Notes: a model not told the origin generated them from the sequence alone. A stretch of DNA of 64,000 nt from an uncultured Ignatzschineria sp. (GCA_945639195.1 CALZEE010000006.1:1-64000); one strand, 5' to 3'. Positions 37,023 to 46,364 are shown, counted from the stretch's first letter. Numbers and translations: made by a program.

Positions 37023-37751
37023 TTACAAGGCTGCTTCTTTCTCTTTGGCTTTTTCCGCTCGGAACGCTTTCTGCTCTTCTATCGTCATTGCAATGTTATG
37101 ACGTAAGTAGATCGGCGAAACCTGATCTGCGTAAAGACCTAAGCCTTTTTCTAAATCACGTATCGCAAGGAGCGCAATATCTCCGGCTCTTGGATAATGA
37201 CGATCTTCGATTAAGGTCGCATTGAGCTTCCCTATCGATTCTGGGTCTAAGCCCCAACCATCACCGACTGCCAAGAAAGATTGATCACCGCCAAATCGTG
37301 CGTAGACTTCCTCAAGTGAGCTCACTTGATCTTCCTCGACGATTTTCAGCTCTCCCTCTTCATCTAAAGCATAGATACCCCAATACACTTCGTGCATTTT
37401 AGCATCTAACATCGGCATCACTAACGCATCAGGATGCTCTTCGAGCACCGGGTACGCAAGCGCTGCTAATGTTGAAACCGGGACAATAGGGATATTTAAT
37501 CCCGCGCCCAATCCTTGGACAAATCCGCAAGCAATACGAAGGCCGGCAAAACTGCCAGGACCTACACCAAAAGCAAGACCATGAAGCTCTTTATATTCTA
37601 TCTCGGCAGCTTCCATTACTTCTTCCGTCATCGGTTTAAGTAATTCAATATGCTTACGAGGCGCAAGCGTCAATCTTTCGACGAGCTCCTCGTTGACATA
37701 TACTGCTGCTGAGCATGCTTCTGTGGAAGCATCAACCGCTAATATTTTCAT
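37023..37751 (-). CDS. tsaB: tRNA threonylcarbamoyladenosine biosynthesis protein TsaB
   Basis: A 242-residue ASKHA-fold protein that partners TsaD (with TsaE) in transferring threonylcarbamoyl to A37 of ANN-decoding tRNAs. Seen: MKILAVDASTEACSAAVY as the phosphate-1-like loop, and FGVGPGSFAGLRIACGFVQGL, the family's core motif. The tail is charged (AEKAKEKEAAL). It starts 3 bases after the small zinc-finger gene, which follows ettA, so the three form one unit. Confidence 0.95.
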   Translation of the reverse strand: MKILAVDASTEACSAAVYVNEELVERLTLAPRKHIELLKPMTEEVMEAAEIEYKELHGLAFGVGPGSFAGLRIACGFVQGLGAGLNIPIVPVSTLAALAYPVLEEHPDALVMPMLDAKMHEVYWGIYALDEEGELKIVEEDQVSSLEEVYARFGGDQSFLAVGDGWGLDPESIGKLNATLIEDRHYPRAGDIALLAIRDLEKGLGLYADQVSPIYLRHNIAMTIEEQKAFRAEKAKEKEAAL

Positions 37752-37754
37752 GGA

Positions 37755-37922
37755 TTACTCAACGATATATTCAGTGCTGCAATAAGGACATTGCACCTTT
37801 CCATCACTGTTTGGCGACAAGTAAACACGTGGGTGATATCCCCATGCATCAACATCGTTCGGTGGACAGCAAATCGGTAGTTCTGCTTCAGTGAGTTCTA
37901 CTTTTTTATGATCTAATGCCAT
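37755..37922 (-). CDS. zf-CHCC zinc-finger domain protein (55 residues)
   Basis: A short gene ending 3 bases before tsaB starts and beginning 11 bases after the ettA stop. It encodes a 55-residue protein: start MALDHKKVELTEAEL, then CCPP, a His in WGYHPRVYL, and CPYC near the C-terminus. This Cys-His-Cys-Cys arrangement matches the zf-CHCC family, related to the NDUFS6 assembly subunit of mitochondrial complex I. A zinc-binding fold is a confident reading. A role with the nearby complex I is speculative, since the gene sits with ettA and tsaB rather than in the nuo operon. Confidence 0.85.
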   Translation of the reverse strand: MALDHKKVELTEAELPICCPPNDVDAWGYHPRVYLSPNSDGKVQCPYCSTEYIVE

Positions 37923-37933
37923 GACTATACTCC

Positions 37934-39604
37934 TTAGCGCGAAATAGGCTTATATTTGATACGTTGAGGGTTATCTGCATCATCTCCTAAACGGCGACGA
38001 CGGTCAGCTTCATACTCTTCGTAGTTTCCTTCGAACCATTCTACATGAGAATTTCCTTCAAAGGCTAATATATGTGTCGCAACTCTGTCTAAGAACCATC
38101 TATCATGCGAGATAACAACCACACAACCTGCGAATGCTAAAATCGCATCTTCAAGTGCACGTAAGGTTTCGATATCAAGGTCGTTCGTCGGCTCATCCAG
38201 AAGGATCACGTTACCGCCAGAGCGAAGTACTTTCGCAAGGTGAACACGGTTGCGCTCACCGCCTGAAAGGTCTTTGATAAATTTCTGTTGATCTGATCCT
38301 TTAAAGTTAAAGCGACCACAATACGCACGTGATGGCGTTTCGTAAGTCCCCACTTTAATGATATCAAGCCCTTCAGAAATCTCTTCCCAAACCGTTTTGC
38401 TACCATCTAATGAATCACGACTCTGATCCACATAAGCAAGCTGAACGCTCTCACCAACACGGAAAACGCCTTTATCGGCTTCAAGTTGACCTGTCATTAA
38501 GTTAAAGAGTGTTGATTTACCCGCACCGTTTGGTCCGATAACGCCCACAATCCCACCGCGTGGAAGATTAAAGCTTAAATCTTCATAAAGCAGCTTATCG
38601 CCAAACGCTTTTGCGACATCTGTCGCTTCGATCACGAGATCCCCTAAACGTGGACCTGGTGGAATATAGATCTCCATCGTCTCATTACGTTCTTGGAACT
38701 CTTGGCTTTCTAACTCTTCATAGCGCGCTAAACGTGCTTTAGATTTTGTTTGACGGCCTTTTACCCCTTGACGAACCCACTCAAGCTCTTTCTTAAGGGC
38801 CTTCGCGAGTGATTCTTCTTGTTTAGCTTCTTGCTCTAAACGACGGTTTTTCTGTTCAAGCCAGCTTGAGTAGTTTCCTTCATAAGGAATCCCACGTCCA
38901 CGGTCGAGCTCTAAAATCCAGCCTGCAACGTTATCAAGGAAGTAACGGTCATGCGTTACCGCAACCACTGTTCCAGGATAATCATGCAAGAAGCGCTCGA
39001 GCCATGACACAGATTCTGCGTCTAAGTGGTTCGTTGGCTCATCAAGCAAGAGCATGTCTGGTTTTGAGAGAAGGAGCTTACAGAGTGCCACACGGCGTTT
39101 CTCACCGCCTGATAAGGTCGTTACATCACGATCCATCGGGGGAAGACGAAGCGCATCTGCCGCGATCTCTAATTGACGCTCGAGGCCATGACCATCTGAG
39201 CTCGCAAGAATCGCTTCTAACTCTGCTTGTTTTGTTGCAAGTGCATCAAAGTCAGCATCTGGTTCTGCGTATGCTGCATAAACTTGATCAAGTTCTGCTT
39301 GTGCATTCTTGATGTGGCTCATCGCTTCTTCTAAGTTTCCGCGAACATCGAGCGCTTCATTCAATTTTGGCTCTTGCTCTAAGTAACCAATTTTCGTACC
39401 TGTTTGTACGCGCGCTTCACCTTGAATGTTGGTGTCAACGCCCGCCATAATGCGAAGAAGCGTTGATTTACCTGAACCGTTTAATCCGAGGACACCAATT
39501 TTAGCGCCTGGGAAGAAAGAGATTGAAACATCCTTCAAAATCTCTCTATTAGGGGGTACGACCTTACTTACACGATTCATCGTGTAGATATATTGTCCTG
39601 ACAT
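37934..39604 (-). CDS. ettA: Energy-dependent translational throttle protein EttA (ABC-F)
   Basis: A 556-residue ABC-F ATPase that binds the ribosomal E site and couples translation to the ATP/ADP ratio. Two nucleotide-binding domains are visible: Walker A GLNGSGKSTLL and GPNGAGKSTLF, signatures TLSGGEKRRVAL and LSGGERNRVHL, and Walker B LLLDEPTNHLD and ILLDEPTNDLD. The linker is long and charged. There are no transmembrane segments. The length matches E. coli EttA (555), which supports this name over Uup or YheS. Confidence 0.95.
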   Translation of the reverse strand: MSGQYIYTMNRVSKVVPPNREILKDVSISFFPGAKIGVLGLNGSGKSTLLRIMAGVDTNIQGEARVQTGTKIGYLEQEPKLNEALDVRGNLEEAMSHIKNAQAELDQVYAAYAEPDADFDALATKQAELEAILASSDGHGLERQLEIAADALRLPPMDRDVTTLSGGEKRRVALCKLLLSKPDMLLLDEPTNHLDAESVSWLERFLHDYPGTVVAVTHDRYFLDNVAGWILELDRGRGIPYEGNYSSWLEQKNRRLEQEAKQEESLAKALKKELEWVRQGVKGRQTKSKARLARYEELESQEFQERNETMEIYIPPGPRLGDLVIEATDVAKAFGDKLLYEDLSFNLPRGGIVGVIGPNGAGKSTLFNLMTGQLEADKGVFRVGESVQLAYVDQSRDSLDGSKTVWEEISEGLDIIKVGTYETPSRAYCGRFNFKGSDQQKFIKDLSGGERNRVHLAKVLRSGGNVILLDEPTNDLDIETLRALEDAILAFAGCVVVISHDRWFLDRVATHILAFEGNSHVEWFEGNYEEYEADRRRRLGDDADNPQRIKYKPISR

Positions 39605-39857
39605 ATCTGAAAATCCTTATTCTTAAGATAAATTTGACCAATCAAGGAAGTTCGCTTCATTAATTGCACAAATAATTCCCCGATATTCTACCCTATATCC
39701 GCCAAAATTGATTCGATTGCCTGAGAAATTTTGCAGTTTCAACACAATCAAACAGATAATGCCCAAATTCGCAAAAGAATCCAATATCATAGATAATGAA
39801 CCAAGCTGATAATAAACAGGCGTCACCGCCCATAAAAACGAGAGAGGAGCAACATCT

Positions 39858-40826
39858 ATGACTTACCAAATAACCTTAAAGCAACATGGTGATATTAGTA
39901 ATTTCATCAAAGAATCATCGACCCTTAACCCCCCGCAAAAGGGTGAAGTTCGCATCGAGCAGAAAGCAATTGGTCTGAACTTTATCGACACCTACCATCG
40001 TGATGGTCTTTACAAGCTACAAACCCCTATCGTTATCGGCCAAGAAGCGTCCGGCATTATTACGGCTGTGGGCGAGGATGTGACCGGCTTTAATGTGGGC
40101 GACCGTGTAACTTACGCAAGTGTTCTTGGGGCTTATGCTTCTGCACGTAATATCAAAACAGATCGTTTAATCAAAATCCCGGCGCATATCTCTTTTGAAG
40201 AAGCGGCATCATCTTTGATCCGCGGCGGTACCGCAAGCTACCTGCTCTTTGATCTATTTCAACTAAAAGCAGAACATACTGCTCTCATCCATGCGGGTGC
40301 TGGCGGTGTTGGTCAGATCCTCATTCAATGGGCAAAAGCGATTGGCGCAAAAGTCATTACTACCGTTGGGAGTGATGAAAAAGCAGAGATCGTCACCAAG
40401 CTCGGTGCGGATCTTGTCATTAACTATAAGAAAGAAGATTTTGCCAAACGCGTACGTGAGTTTATCCCTGAAGGGGTTGATGTCGTTTATGACGGCGTGG
40501 GTAAAGACACTTTCTTACCATCGCTCGATTGCCTCAAGCTCCTTGGCATGATGGTCTCTTTTGGAAATGCATCTGGTGCGCCGCCAGCGATTAATCCGCT
40601 CCTTCTCCTTGAGAAAGGCAGCCTCTTCTTAACGCGCCCGAACTTAAACGCATATACATCCACCAAAGAGCGCTATCAAACAGTAATGGATCGTTGGTTC
40701 CTCGCGTTAAGTAATGGAGATATTAAGCTCTCATTACAACAAACCTTCCCACTATCAGAAGTGGGTCGTGCGCATCAAGCGTTAGAGAATCGCGAGATTA
40801 TTGGTTCAGCAGTATTAATTCCTTAA
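39858..40826 (+). CDS. qorA: NADPH:quinone oxidoreductase (zinc-independent MDR)
   Basis: A 322-residue medium-chain dehydrogenase/reductase of the quinone oxidoreductase type. Seen: GLNFIDTYHRDGLY and PIVIGQEASGIITAVGEDV at the substrate domain, then the Rossmann motif AGAGGVGQILIQWAKAIGAKVI and VVYDGVG. No zinc-binding cysteines are present. GAGAGGAG lies upstream of the ATG. It stands alone and ends with a clear terminator. The physiological substrate is unknown. Confidence 0.88.
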   Translation: MTYQITLKQHGDISNFIKESSTLNPPQKGEVRIEQKAIGLNFIDTYHRDGLYKLQTPIVIGQEASGIITAVGEDVTGFNVGDRVTYASVLGAYASARNIKTDRLIKIPAHISFEEAASSLIRGGTASYLLFDLFQLKAEHTALIHAGAGGVGQILIQWAKAIGAKVITTVGSDEKAEIVTKLGADLVINYKKEDFAKRVREFIPEGVDVVYDGVGKDTFLPSLDCLKLLGMMVSFGNASGAPPAINPLLLLEKGSLFLTRPNLNAYTSTKERYQTVMDRWFLALSNGDIKLSLQQTFPLSEVGRAHQALENREIIGSAVLIP

Positions 40827-40858
40827 TCGCGATTACCCCTAAAAACCGTCTCAAAATC

Positions 40859-40893
40859 ACGGCACATCATTCATTTTTGATGTGCCGTTTTTA
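40859..40893 (+). terminator. Terminator after quinone oxidoreductase gene
   Basis: ACGGCACATCA and TGATGTGCCGT form a perfect 11-bp stem with an 8-base loop, followed by TTTTTA. The remaining 300 bases up to the next gene are AT-rich, and no further element was recognised in them. Confidence 0.9.
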
Positions 40894-41192
40894 TATCTCA
40901 ATTTGATGCCTAAAGTTCTAGCATTGCACAACTTCCATAATAACTACTGATATTACAATAAGATATATTGAGGATATGCCCAACCCTCGCTTACAAAGTG
41001 GCAGAAAATGGTAGGAATGCACCCAATAGTCGATAAAGATCAGTCATGATTCCCTCAATGAGGGCTACAATAGACGGATGAATTAAGATTTTCAGACACT
41101 TCACGTGGCTGATTTTTTTTAATCCCATAAATTTTTATTTCCTAAGCTAATTTGAGCATCTTAGCGTGGGCTATTTTGAAGGAACAGATTGA

Positions 41193-42152
41193 ATGACTGA
41201 GTTTTTAGCACTGATTTCGGGGGCATTTTTTATTGGATTTGCCGCGCAAACACACTGTGTCGGCATGTGTGGACCTGTGATTGGTATTTTAGGGATGAAT
41301 AACTCCTATAAGCGAATTCCTGCGGCCATTCTCTATAATCTTGGACGAATCAGCACTTATACCTTACTCGGTGTTGTGGGAGGACTGATCGCCGCATCCG
41401 TCTCTGATATCACCACCATCCAATATGTGATTCGTTATGTTGCCGGCGCGATTATGATCTTCATTGCCCTACAACTCTTTGGGATGCCCCAATTTTTAGG
41501 ATGGATCGAAAAACCGTTTCAATATATCTGGAAACCGATTCAAAAATTCTCGCAACGCTTCTTCCCGATTAGAACGGCTACAGGTACTTATACGGTGGGC
41601 ATGATCTGGGGATTACTCCCTTGTGGCGCTGTGTATGGTCCATTAGCCGTTGCGATGGGCGCAGGCTCTGTCGCAAAATCTGCCGGCATTATGTTTGCCT
41701 TTGGCCTTGGCACATTACCGATTATGTTAGGGTTGGCTATTTTCGGGAATTTCGTCGGTCACTTCTTTGCCAAGAAAGGCGTCCGCATGATTGCCGGCAT
41801 TGTGGTGCTACTCATGGCGATTTACTATCTAGGATGGATCGCGCCCCAAGATAAAGTCACTAAACGCGCCACGATGGTGGGGCAACAGACCGATAAAATT
41901 CGCTCTGGCGAAAAGAGCGCTACAGAAATTTTAGAGCAGATGCAAAATATGGGGCACGGTCATGGAATCCATGGCAGCCAGGGAAATCTGGGAAATCTGG
42001 GAAATCTGGGAAATCTGGGAAATCTGGGAAATCATGATGCCTCAAAAGCGCACATGAATGATATGCCGGCAATGCACAATGATGCTGGCGGGCATTCTCA
42101 ACACTCTCCATCACATACACCGATGATGCCGACAGATCAGACTCCACAGTAG
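41193..42152 (+). CDS. TauE/SafE (DsbD_2-like) membrane protein with His-rich repeat tail
   Basis: A 319-residue inner-membrane protein with six or so helices. QTHCVGMCGPVIG and a mirrored LPCGAVYGPLAVAMGAG are the two Cys-Pro/Gly motifs of the heavy-metal-associated TauE/SafE-DsbD_2 group, some of which handle copper for cytochrome oxidase assembly. The last 75 residues are a hydrophilic tail: GHGHGIHG, then five GNL repeats, then a His/Met-rich stretch likely to bind metal. The GNL repeats come from a 9-bp DNA repeat. AAGGA precedes the ATG. Metal transport is inference; no oxidase genes are adjacent. Confidence 0.82.
   Translation: MTEFLALISGAFFIGFAAQTHCVGMCGPVIGILGMNNSYKRIPAAILYNLGRISTYTLLGVVGGLIAASVSDITTIQYVIRYVAGAIMIFIALQLFGMPQFLGWIEKPFQYIWKPIQKFSQRFFPIRTATGTYTVGMIWGLLPCGAVYGPLAVAMGAGSVAKSAGIMFAFGLGTLPIMLGLAIFGNFVGHFFAKKGVRMIAGIVVLLMAIYYLGWIAPQDKVTKRATMVGQQTDKIRSGEKSATEILEQMQNMGHGHGIHGSQGNLGNLGNLGNLGNLGNHDASKAHMNDMPAMHNDAGGHSQHSPSHTPMMPTDQTPQ
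41981..42033 (+). repeat. In-frame 9-bp tandem repeat GGGAAATCT in the TauE/SafE-like gene
   Basis: Five perfect GGGAAATCT units and a sixth partial encode Gly-Asn-Leu repeats. Because 9 is a multiple of three, copy-number change would lengthen or shorten the linker before the His-rich tail without breaking the frame. Confidence 0.95.
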
Positions 42153-42366
42153 AAAAAACAGTAACGACATCATCAATACTGCAACCTCCCTAAAAACAAC
42201 GCTCTCATGCCCTATTAAACATGACGGAATTGTATAGAGCCTTTATACTACAATTAGATAGATAAAAGACGTGATAATCCCCCTCAGCGGGTTTATCACG
42301 CAACAAAATATTCGATTACATATAACTATTAAAAATCCTAAACCTATCACTGATAAGGAGATCACC

Positions 42367-43050
42367 ATGAGCGCACGATATAAGATCCACTCCGAAGTTT
42401 ATGAAAGATATGAGAACTTTAGCCATATCATTGAAGACACAAAGACCGGTGAAGCGATCGTCATTGATCCCGCTTGGGATGAAGAGTACTTCATTGATCG
42501 TCTGAAAGAGCTCAATCTTACACCTGTCGCGATCTGGCTCACTCATGGTCATCATGATCACGTCAGCGCTGTAAAGTCATTACGCGACTACTTCCCTGTG
42601 CCGGTATATGCATCGGATGTTGAGATTGATTTTATCAACTCTTATCCAAAAGGGGATTTACCACCCGCATTTAGAGAATTGCCGGAAGACACAATTGCCC
42701 TCCATGACAATGATATTATTGAATTTGCCGGTGAAGATGTTCGCGTGATCTTAACGCCGGGTCATAGCTCGGGCTCGATCTGCTTCTTACTCAGTGATGA
42801 TATTATTACCGGCGATACGCTCTTCGTCGATGGCGCGGGTCGCGCTGACTTAACGGGGTCAGATCCTGAAGCGCTCTTTGAGTCGCTCAATCGCTTAAAA
42901 GCCGAAGTACCGCATCACGTGACGATTCGTACGGGGCATGCTTACGGTCCGACAGCAACCGCAACACTCGAATCTCAATTGACGACTAACCCTTTTATGC
43001 AACGTTTAGATGATAAAGAGGCGTTTGTTGAATTTAGAATGAGCCGTTAA
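42367..43050 (+). CDS. Metallo-beta-lactamase fold hydrolase (glyoxalase II-like)
   Basis: A 227-residue MBL-fold enzyme. The binuclear metal motif THGHHDH, the second His in TPGHSSGSICF, the bridging Asp in ITGDTLFVDGAGRADLTG and a C-terminal TGHAYG His are all present, as in YcbL-type hydroxyacylglutathione hydrolases. ATG 42367 is chosen because AAGGAG lies 7 bases upstream and because the fold begins there; an in-frame ATG 96 bases earlier adds an unlike sequence. It is monocistronic. The substrate is unproven. Confidence 0.87.
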   Translation: MSARYKIHSEVYERYENFSHIIEDTKTGEAIVIDPAWDEEYFIDRLKELNLTPVAIWLTHGHHDHVSAVKSLRDYFPVPVYASDVEIDFINSYPKGDLPPAFRELPEDTIALHDNDIIEFAGEDVRVILTPGHSSGSICFLLSDDIITGDTLFVDGAGRADLTGSDPEALFESLNRLKAEVPHHVTIRTGHAYGPTATATLESQLTTNPFMQRLDDKEAFVEFRMSR

Positions 43051-43213
43051 GTCTGCACTCAATAAATACGCATCCTCCGCCATGGAAGGCTGCGAAACTT
43101 GTAAATTCTCACGCATACTATTGATAAAGATGCGAAATATTACTATAGTTTTTACACTATTTTAATGTTTCGGCATCTTTATGTGCTTTACCTGTTTATT
43201 TTGAAGGACTCTC

Positions 43214-44152
43214 ATGAATTGCTTCCGCGCCGCCTCGATAATGATACTAATGCTCTTGACTTTCTCAAGCGCACATAGTGCAACGTGCCCTAATAGAGGC
43301 GAGCTCTCTGAGGAGTATTGCGATAGCGACTATAACCTTGTGGCGGATACGCCGACAGATCCTGACAAACTCATCACCCCCAAAACGCTCATCTACTCTT
43401 TTACGCCTTTTGATGGTGCGAGTCAGGTATTCTCGCATTTTACAAAATATTTAGAACAGTGCCTCAACACTAAAACAATCTTCTATCCAATGCAGAGCAA
43501 TGAAGCAGAGATTGAAGCAATGCATGCTAATCGCTTACATCTGTCTGGTTTTTCATCCGGAAGCACAGTCACTGCGGTCAATAAAGCGGGCGCCATTCCC
43601 TTTGCGACCAAAGGCAATGAACAAGGTCTTGTCGCATCCCATATGGTTCTTATCGTTCGAAGCGATAGCCCTTATCGTGAGGTACAAGATCTTAAAGGAA
43701 AACGGGTTGCCCATACGAATCCGACTTCCAATTCAGGGCATTTCGCAGCCCTTAGCATCTTCCCTAAAATGGGGATTTCCCCCGGCATTGATTATACAAT
43801 TATCTACTCAGGTCAGCATGGCCGCTCCATTAGAGGGGTTAAATCTGGTGATTATGATGCAGCCACGGTTGCAGAAGAATCTCTAGAGCGCATGACGCTG
43901 CAAGGAGAGGTGAAGCCTCATGATTTTCGTATCATCTACCGCAGTGGGGCTTATCCTTCTGTTGCTTTTAGTTACGCGCATAATCTTGCCCCTGCCTTTA
44001 AGTCCCAGCTCACCCAATGCTTCTTTGAGTACCGCTTCCCTGAATCGATGCAAGCCATCTTTACTGGTGCGGATCGTTTTGTCCCCATTAATTACCAAGA
44101 ACATTGGCAAGGTGTACGTGAGCTCATATTACATCAAAAGCCATCACCCTAA
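43214..44152 (+). CDS. PhnD-like phosphate/phosphonate-type substrate-binding protein
   Basis: A 312-residue secreted binding protein. An N-terminal signal peptide (IMILMLLTFSSAHSA) is followed by the type II periplasmic binding fold: LIYSFTPFDGASQVF, the hinge strand ASHMVLIVRSDSPY, DLKGKRVAHTNPTSNSGH and YDAATVAEESLE, which match PhnD family segments. No permease or ATPase gene flanks it, so the transporter partner is elsewhere or the protein has another sensing role. GAAGGA lies 7 bases before the ATG. The ligand is unknown. Confidence 0.8.
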   Translation: MNCFRAASIMILMLLTFSSAHSATCPNRGELSEEYCDSDYNLVADTPTDPDKLITPKTLIYSFTPFDGASQVFSHFTKYLEQCLNTKTIFYPMQSNEAEIEAMHANRLHLSGFSSGSTVTAVNKAGAIPFATKGNEQGLVASHMVLIVRSDSPYREVQDLKGKRVAHTNPTSNSGHFAALSIFPKMGISPGIDYTIIYSGQHGRSIRGVKSGDYDAATVAEESLERMTLQGEVKPHDFRIIYRSGAYPSVAFSYAHNLAPAFKSQLTQCFFEYRFPESMQAIFTGADRFVPINYQEHWQGVRELILHQKPSP

Positions 44153-44206
44153 AGTCAGCATTTTCAGATTCGTCCTTCATAAAAACCCTGCAACAATCTT
44201 GCATTT

Positions 44207-45583
44207 TTATAGATCAAATCTGAGCTCACGATAATAGAATCTATTTGGATGAATCGCTGCCAATAACGCAGCAGGATAACGACTCAGATCAGTATCGCCC
44301 ATAATATAATCCCGTAAGATCATCGCCGAGATCGGCGCACTAATCATTCCCCGAGAACCGTGTGCAGTTGAGAGATACAGCCCATATTCCCAAGGAACTT
44401 CCTCATCAGGAATCGCTTTAGCATCTAAACGAATAGCTTTAAATCTCTCCAGAAAAAGCACTCTATTAGCGATAGGACCTACAACAGGTAAAGACCCCAT
44501 CGCACTAGCTCTCGTCGATGCTCTTCCCGTTAACGTATGGAAATCTCCCTGCGCCGTCATTGCTGACAAACCTAATTTTTCAAGCAAACTCGGGGCACTC
44601 ATGGCAAGCATCTCTATATTTTCAAGGTGCTCAGAATCTGTCGGCGCACCGCCCGGTTGATCACGATGAAAAGTCGCGCCAAAAGTGCTCTTTATTTCCC
44701 CACTAATCATTTTTGAGGGCGCCATATATCCCTCTCCACTGATCACGGTCTTCAGCATATTATCGCCGGGAGCAGTCGTCGTTTGTCCTCTTACAACGGT
44801 AAAAGGAATCTCTGTGCATTGTGATAATTGCCGGACCTGATCCGCCATCGCAAGCACCACTCTTTTTGCAAAAAGAGATGACTGCCCTTCAATATCCACA
44901 CGCCACAATGCACTCCCTGAAGGTGCGCATTGATGAAGCGCTGTCACATTTGAATCCACTTGCAATGTGATATTCTCATGCTGCAATAGCGCATTAACAA
45001 GCGCTTGTGGCGCAACCCATCCGGAACGCGGGAAATGTAACCCTCCTGCGGTCAGCGCTACACCGGCAATCTCACTTGCTTGGATCTGATCGATTACATA
45101 GAGCAGTGAGGAAGGATAAATAGCGGCGAGTTTTTTTTGATTTTCCGCCTGCTTTACAGACTGCGATAACTGGATCAACCCACAATCATCCCAGTCCTCG
45201 CCTTTTATCAAAAGACCAGCATCGGTTAGCGTTTGTAAAATCTCCAGTGTGCGCTCAAATCCCATCGTTAAAAGATCATTCTGATATGTCAGGCTCGGTG
45301 ATAACTTTAGATAAAGCATCCCCTGCAAATTTCCCGATCCTTTTGTCGCGGGCATTTCTGCTTTTTCTAATACAAGCACACGCATCCCTGCTTCTGCAAG
45401 CGTATAAGCAGTAGAAGCACCCGCAATACCAGCGCCTACAACGATAACATTAATAATGCCTTCCTTCTGCTGACCTTCAGGATGAAAGTCTTTGATTTCT
45501 GGATTTATTAACCAAGGATCACTGAGTTGCTCCGCGATGTTATTCGCAGGTTTAAGGTCAGACTCTAAGGCGGATTTTTTCAT
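44207..45583 (-). CDS. FAD-dependent oxidoreductase resembling the MnmC C-terminal domain
   Basis: A roughly 458-residue FAD enzyme. The dinucleotide-binding VIVVGAGIAGASTAYTLAEAG is followed by GSGNLQGMLYLKLSPSLTY, which matches the MnmC oxidoreductase half, and the C-terminal STAHGSRGMISAPISAMIL closes the FAD site. In E. coli, bifunctional MnmC converts cmnm5U34 of tRNA to nm5U and then methylates it. Here there is no N-terminal methyltransferase domain. ATG 45583 is used; a TTG four codons upstream is possible. MnmG, which makes its substrate, is at the right edge of this window. Confidence 0.78.
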   Translation of the reverse strand: MKKSALESDLKPANNIAEQLSDPWLINPEIKDFHPEGQQKEGIINVIVVGAGIAGASTAYTLAEAGMRVLVLEKAEMPATKGSGNLQGMLYLKLSPSLTYQNDLLTMGFERTLEILQTLTDAGLLIKGEDWDDCGLIQLSQSVKQAENQKKLAAIYPSSLLYVIDQIQASEIAGVALTAGGLHFPRSGWVAPQALVNALLQHENITLQVDSNVTALHQCAPSGSALWRVDIEGQSSLFAKRVVLAMADQVRQLSQCTEIPFTVVRGQTTTAPGDNMLKTVISGEGYMAPSKMISGEIKSTFGATFHRDQPGGAPTDSEHLENIEMLAMSAPSLLEKLGLSAMTAQGDFHTLTGRASTRASAMGSLPVVGPIANRVLFLERFKAIRLDAKAIPDEEVPWEYGLYLSTAHGSRGMISAPISAMILRDYIMGDTDLSRYPAALLAAIHPNRFYYRELRFDL

Positions 45584-45825
45584 TTTCGATCTCAAACAAC
45601 TGTAGGTATTGCATATGTTAAGTGGCTCAATGTCTATTTATCATGCAGATAACATCTTCATCTATAACATAAACCATGATTCAGCCGTAATTATGCCATT
45701 TTTTAAAAACAATTATCATAGCGTACGCCAACATTGTTATATAAAATACCCCTGTTACAGGACTTAATATTCCTTAAAAACAACTTTAATTTTAATAACC
45801 ATGAAAAAATGGTGGAGATTTTATT

Positions 45826-46284
45826 ATGAAAAAATTATTTAAACTTGGTTTAGGTCTATTCTTTGCAGTGGCACTCGTTGCATGTTCCAATGAAAAAGAA
45901 GAGACGGCAGTTTATCAGCTTGAACAACCGGGCGTTTCAATGACAATGACAATTGTGGGTAAAGATGACAAGGTGATTAAGCAGATCACAAGTAGCACTA
46001 TCGAATACGCAGCAATTGGCGCAGAGACAGCGGAAGAAGCGAAACAAATTATTGCAACATTAACTAACGGTACCAACTATGCATCGATTAAAGGCGTAGA
46101 TTATGACATGCAATATGGCGAGACTTCTGCCAAAGAGAGCATCACTGTTGATATGCTAAAAGCAGATCTTAAAGAGCTCGCAGCACTTCCAGGTTCTGCA
46201 TTTGATGGTGACCCTACAAATGGCATTAGCTTCAAAGCAACAGGTACGCTTCTCGAAAGCTCTGGCTTCAAAAAAGTTGACTAA
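45826..46284 (+). CDS. YehR-like lipoprotein (DUF1307)
   Basis: A 152-residue lipoprotein. The signal peptide MKKLFKLGLGLFFAVALVAC ends in the lipobox LVAC, so the mature protein is anchored through Cys20, probably in the outer or inner membrane. The body (YQLEQPGVSMTMTIVG, and the later ATGTLLESSGF) resembles the DUF1307/YehR family of unknown function. GGTGGAGA precedes the ATG. The gene is monocistronic, with a strong terminator 43 bases after the stop. Confidence 0.82.
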   Translation: MKKLFKLGLGLFFAVALVACSNEKEETAVYQLEQPGVSMTMTIVGKDDKVIKQITSSTIEYAAIGAETAEEAKQIIATLTNGTNYASIKGVDYDMQYGETSAKESITVDMLKADLKELAALPGSAFDGDPTNGISFKATGTLLESSGFKKVD

Positions 46285-46327
46285 TTAACGAAAACCATAC
46301 GGGAAAGTACACTTTCTCGTAAGGATA

Positions 46328-46364
46328 AAAAAAGCTGAAACAGATCTCTTGTTTCAGCTTTTTT
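46328..46364. terminator. Bidirectional intrinsic terminator
   Basis: AAAAAAGCTGAAACA and TGTTTCAGCTTTTTT form a perfect 15-bp stem with a 7-base loop. It serves both the lipoprotein gene and the convergent ABC-2 permease gene. Confidence 0.93.

Noticed and set aside
36872..37225. Open frame running from array B into the tsaB region
   Set aside because: It crosses the tsaB terminator and lies antisense to tsaB; it has no family features.
45700..45730. Fur-box-like AATTATCATAG upstream of the lipoprotein
   Set aside because: Only about half of the 19-bp consensus matches and there is no iron-related neighbour.
45801..45842. Possible 13-codon leader peptide overlapping the YehR-like start
   Set aside because: It lacks a ribosome binding site of its own, and the lipoprotein has a good one; no attenuator hairpin follows.
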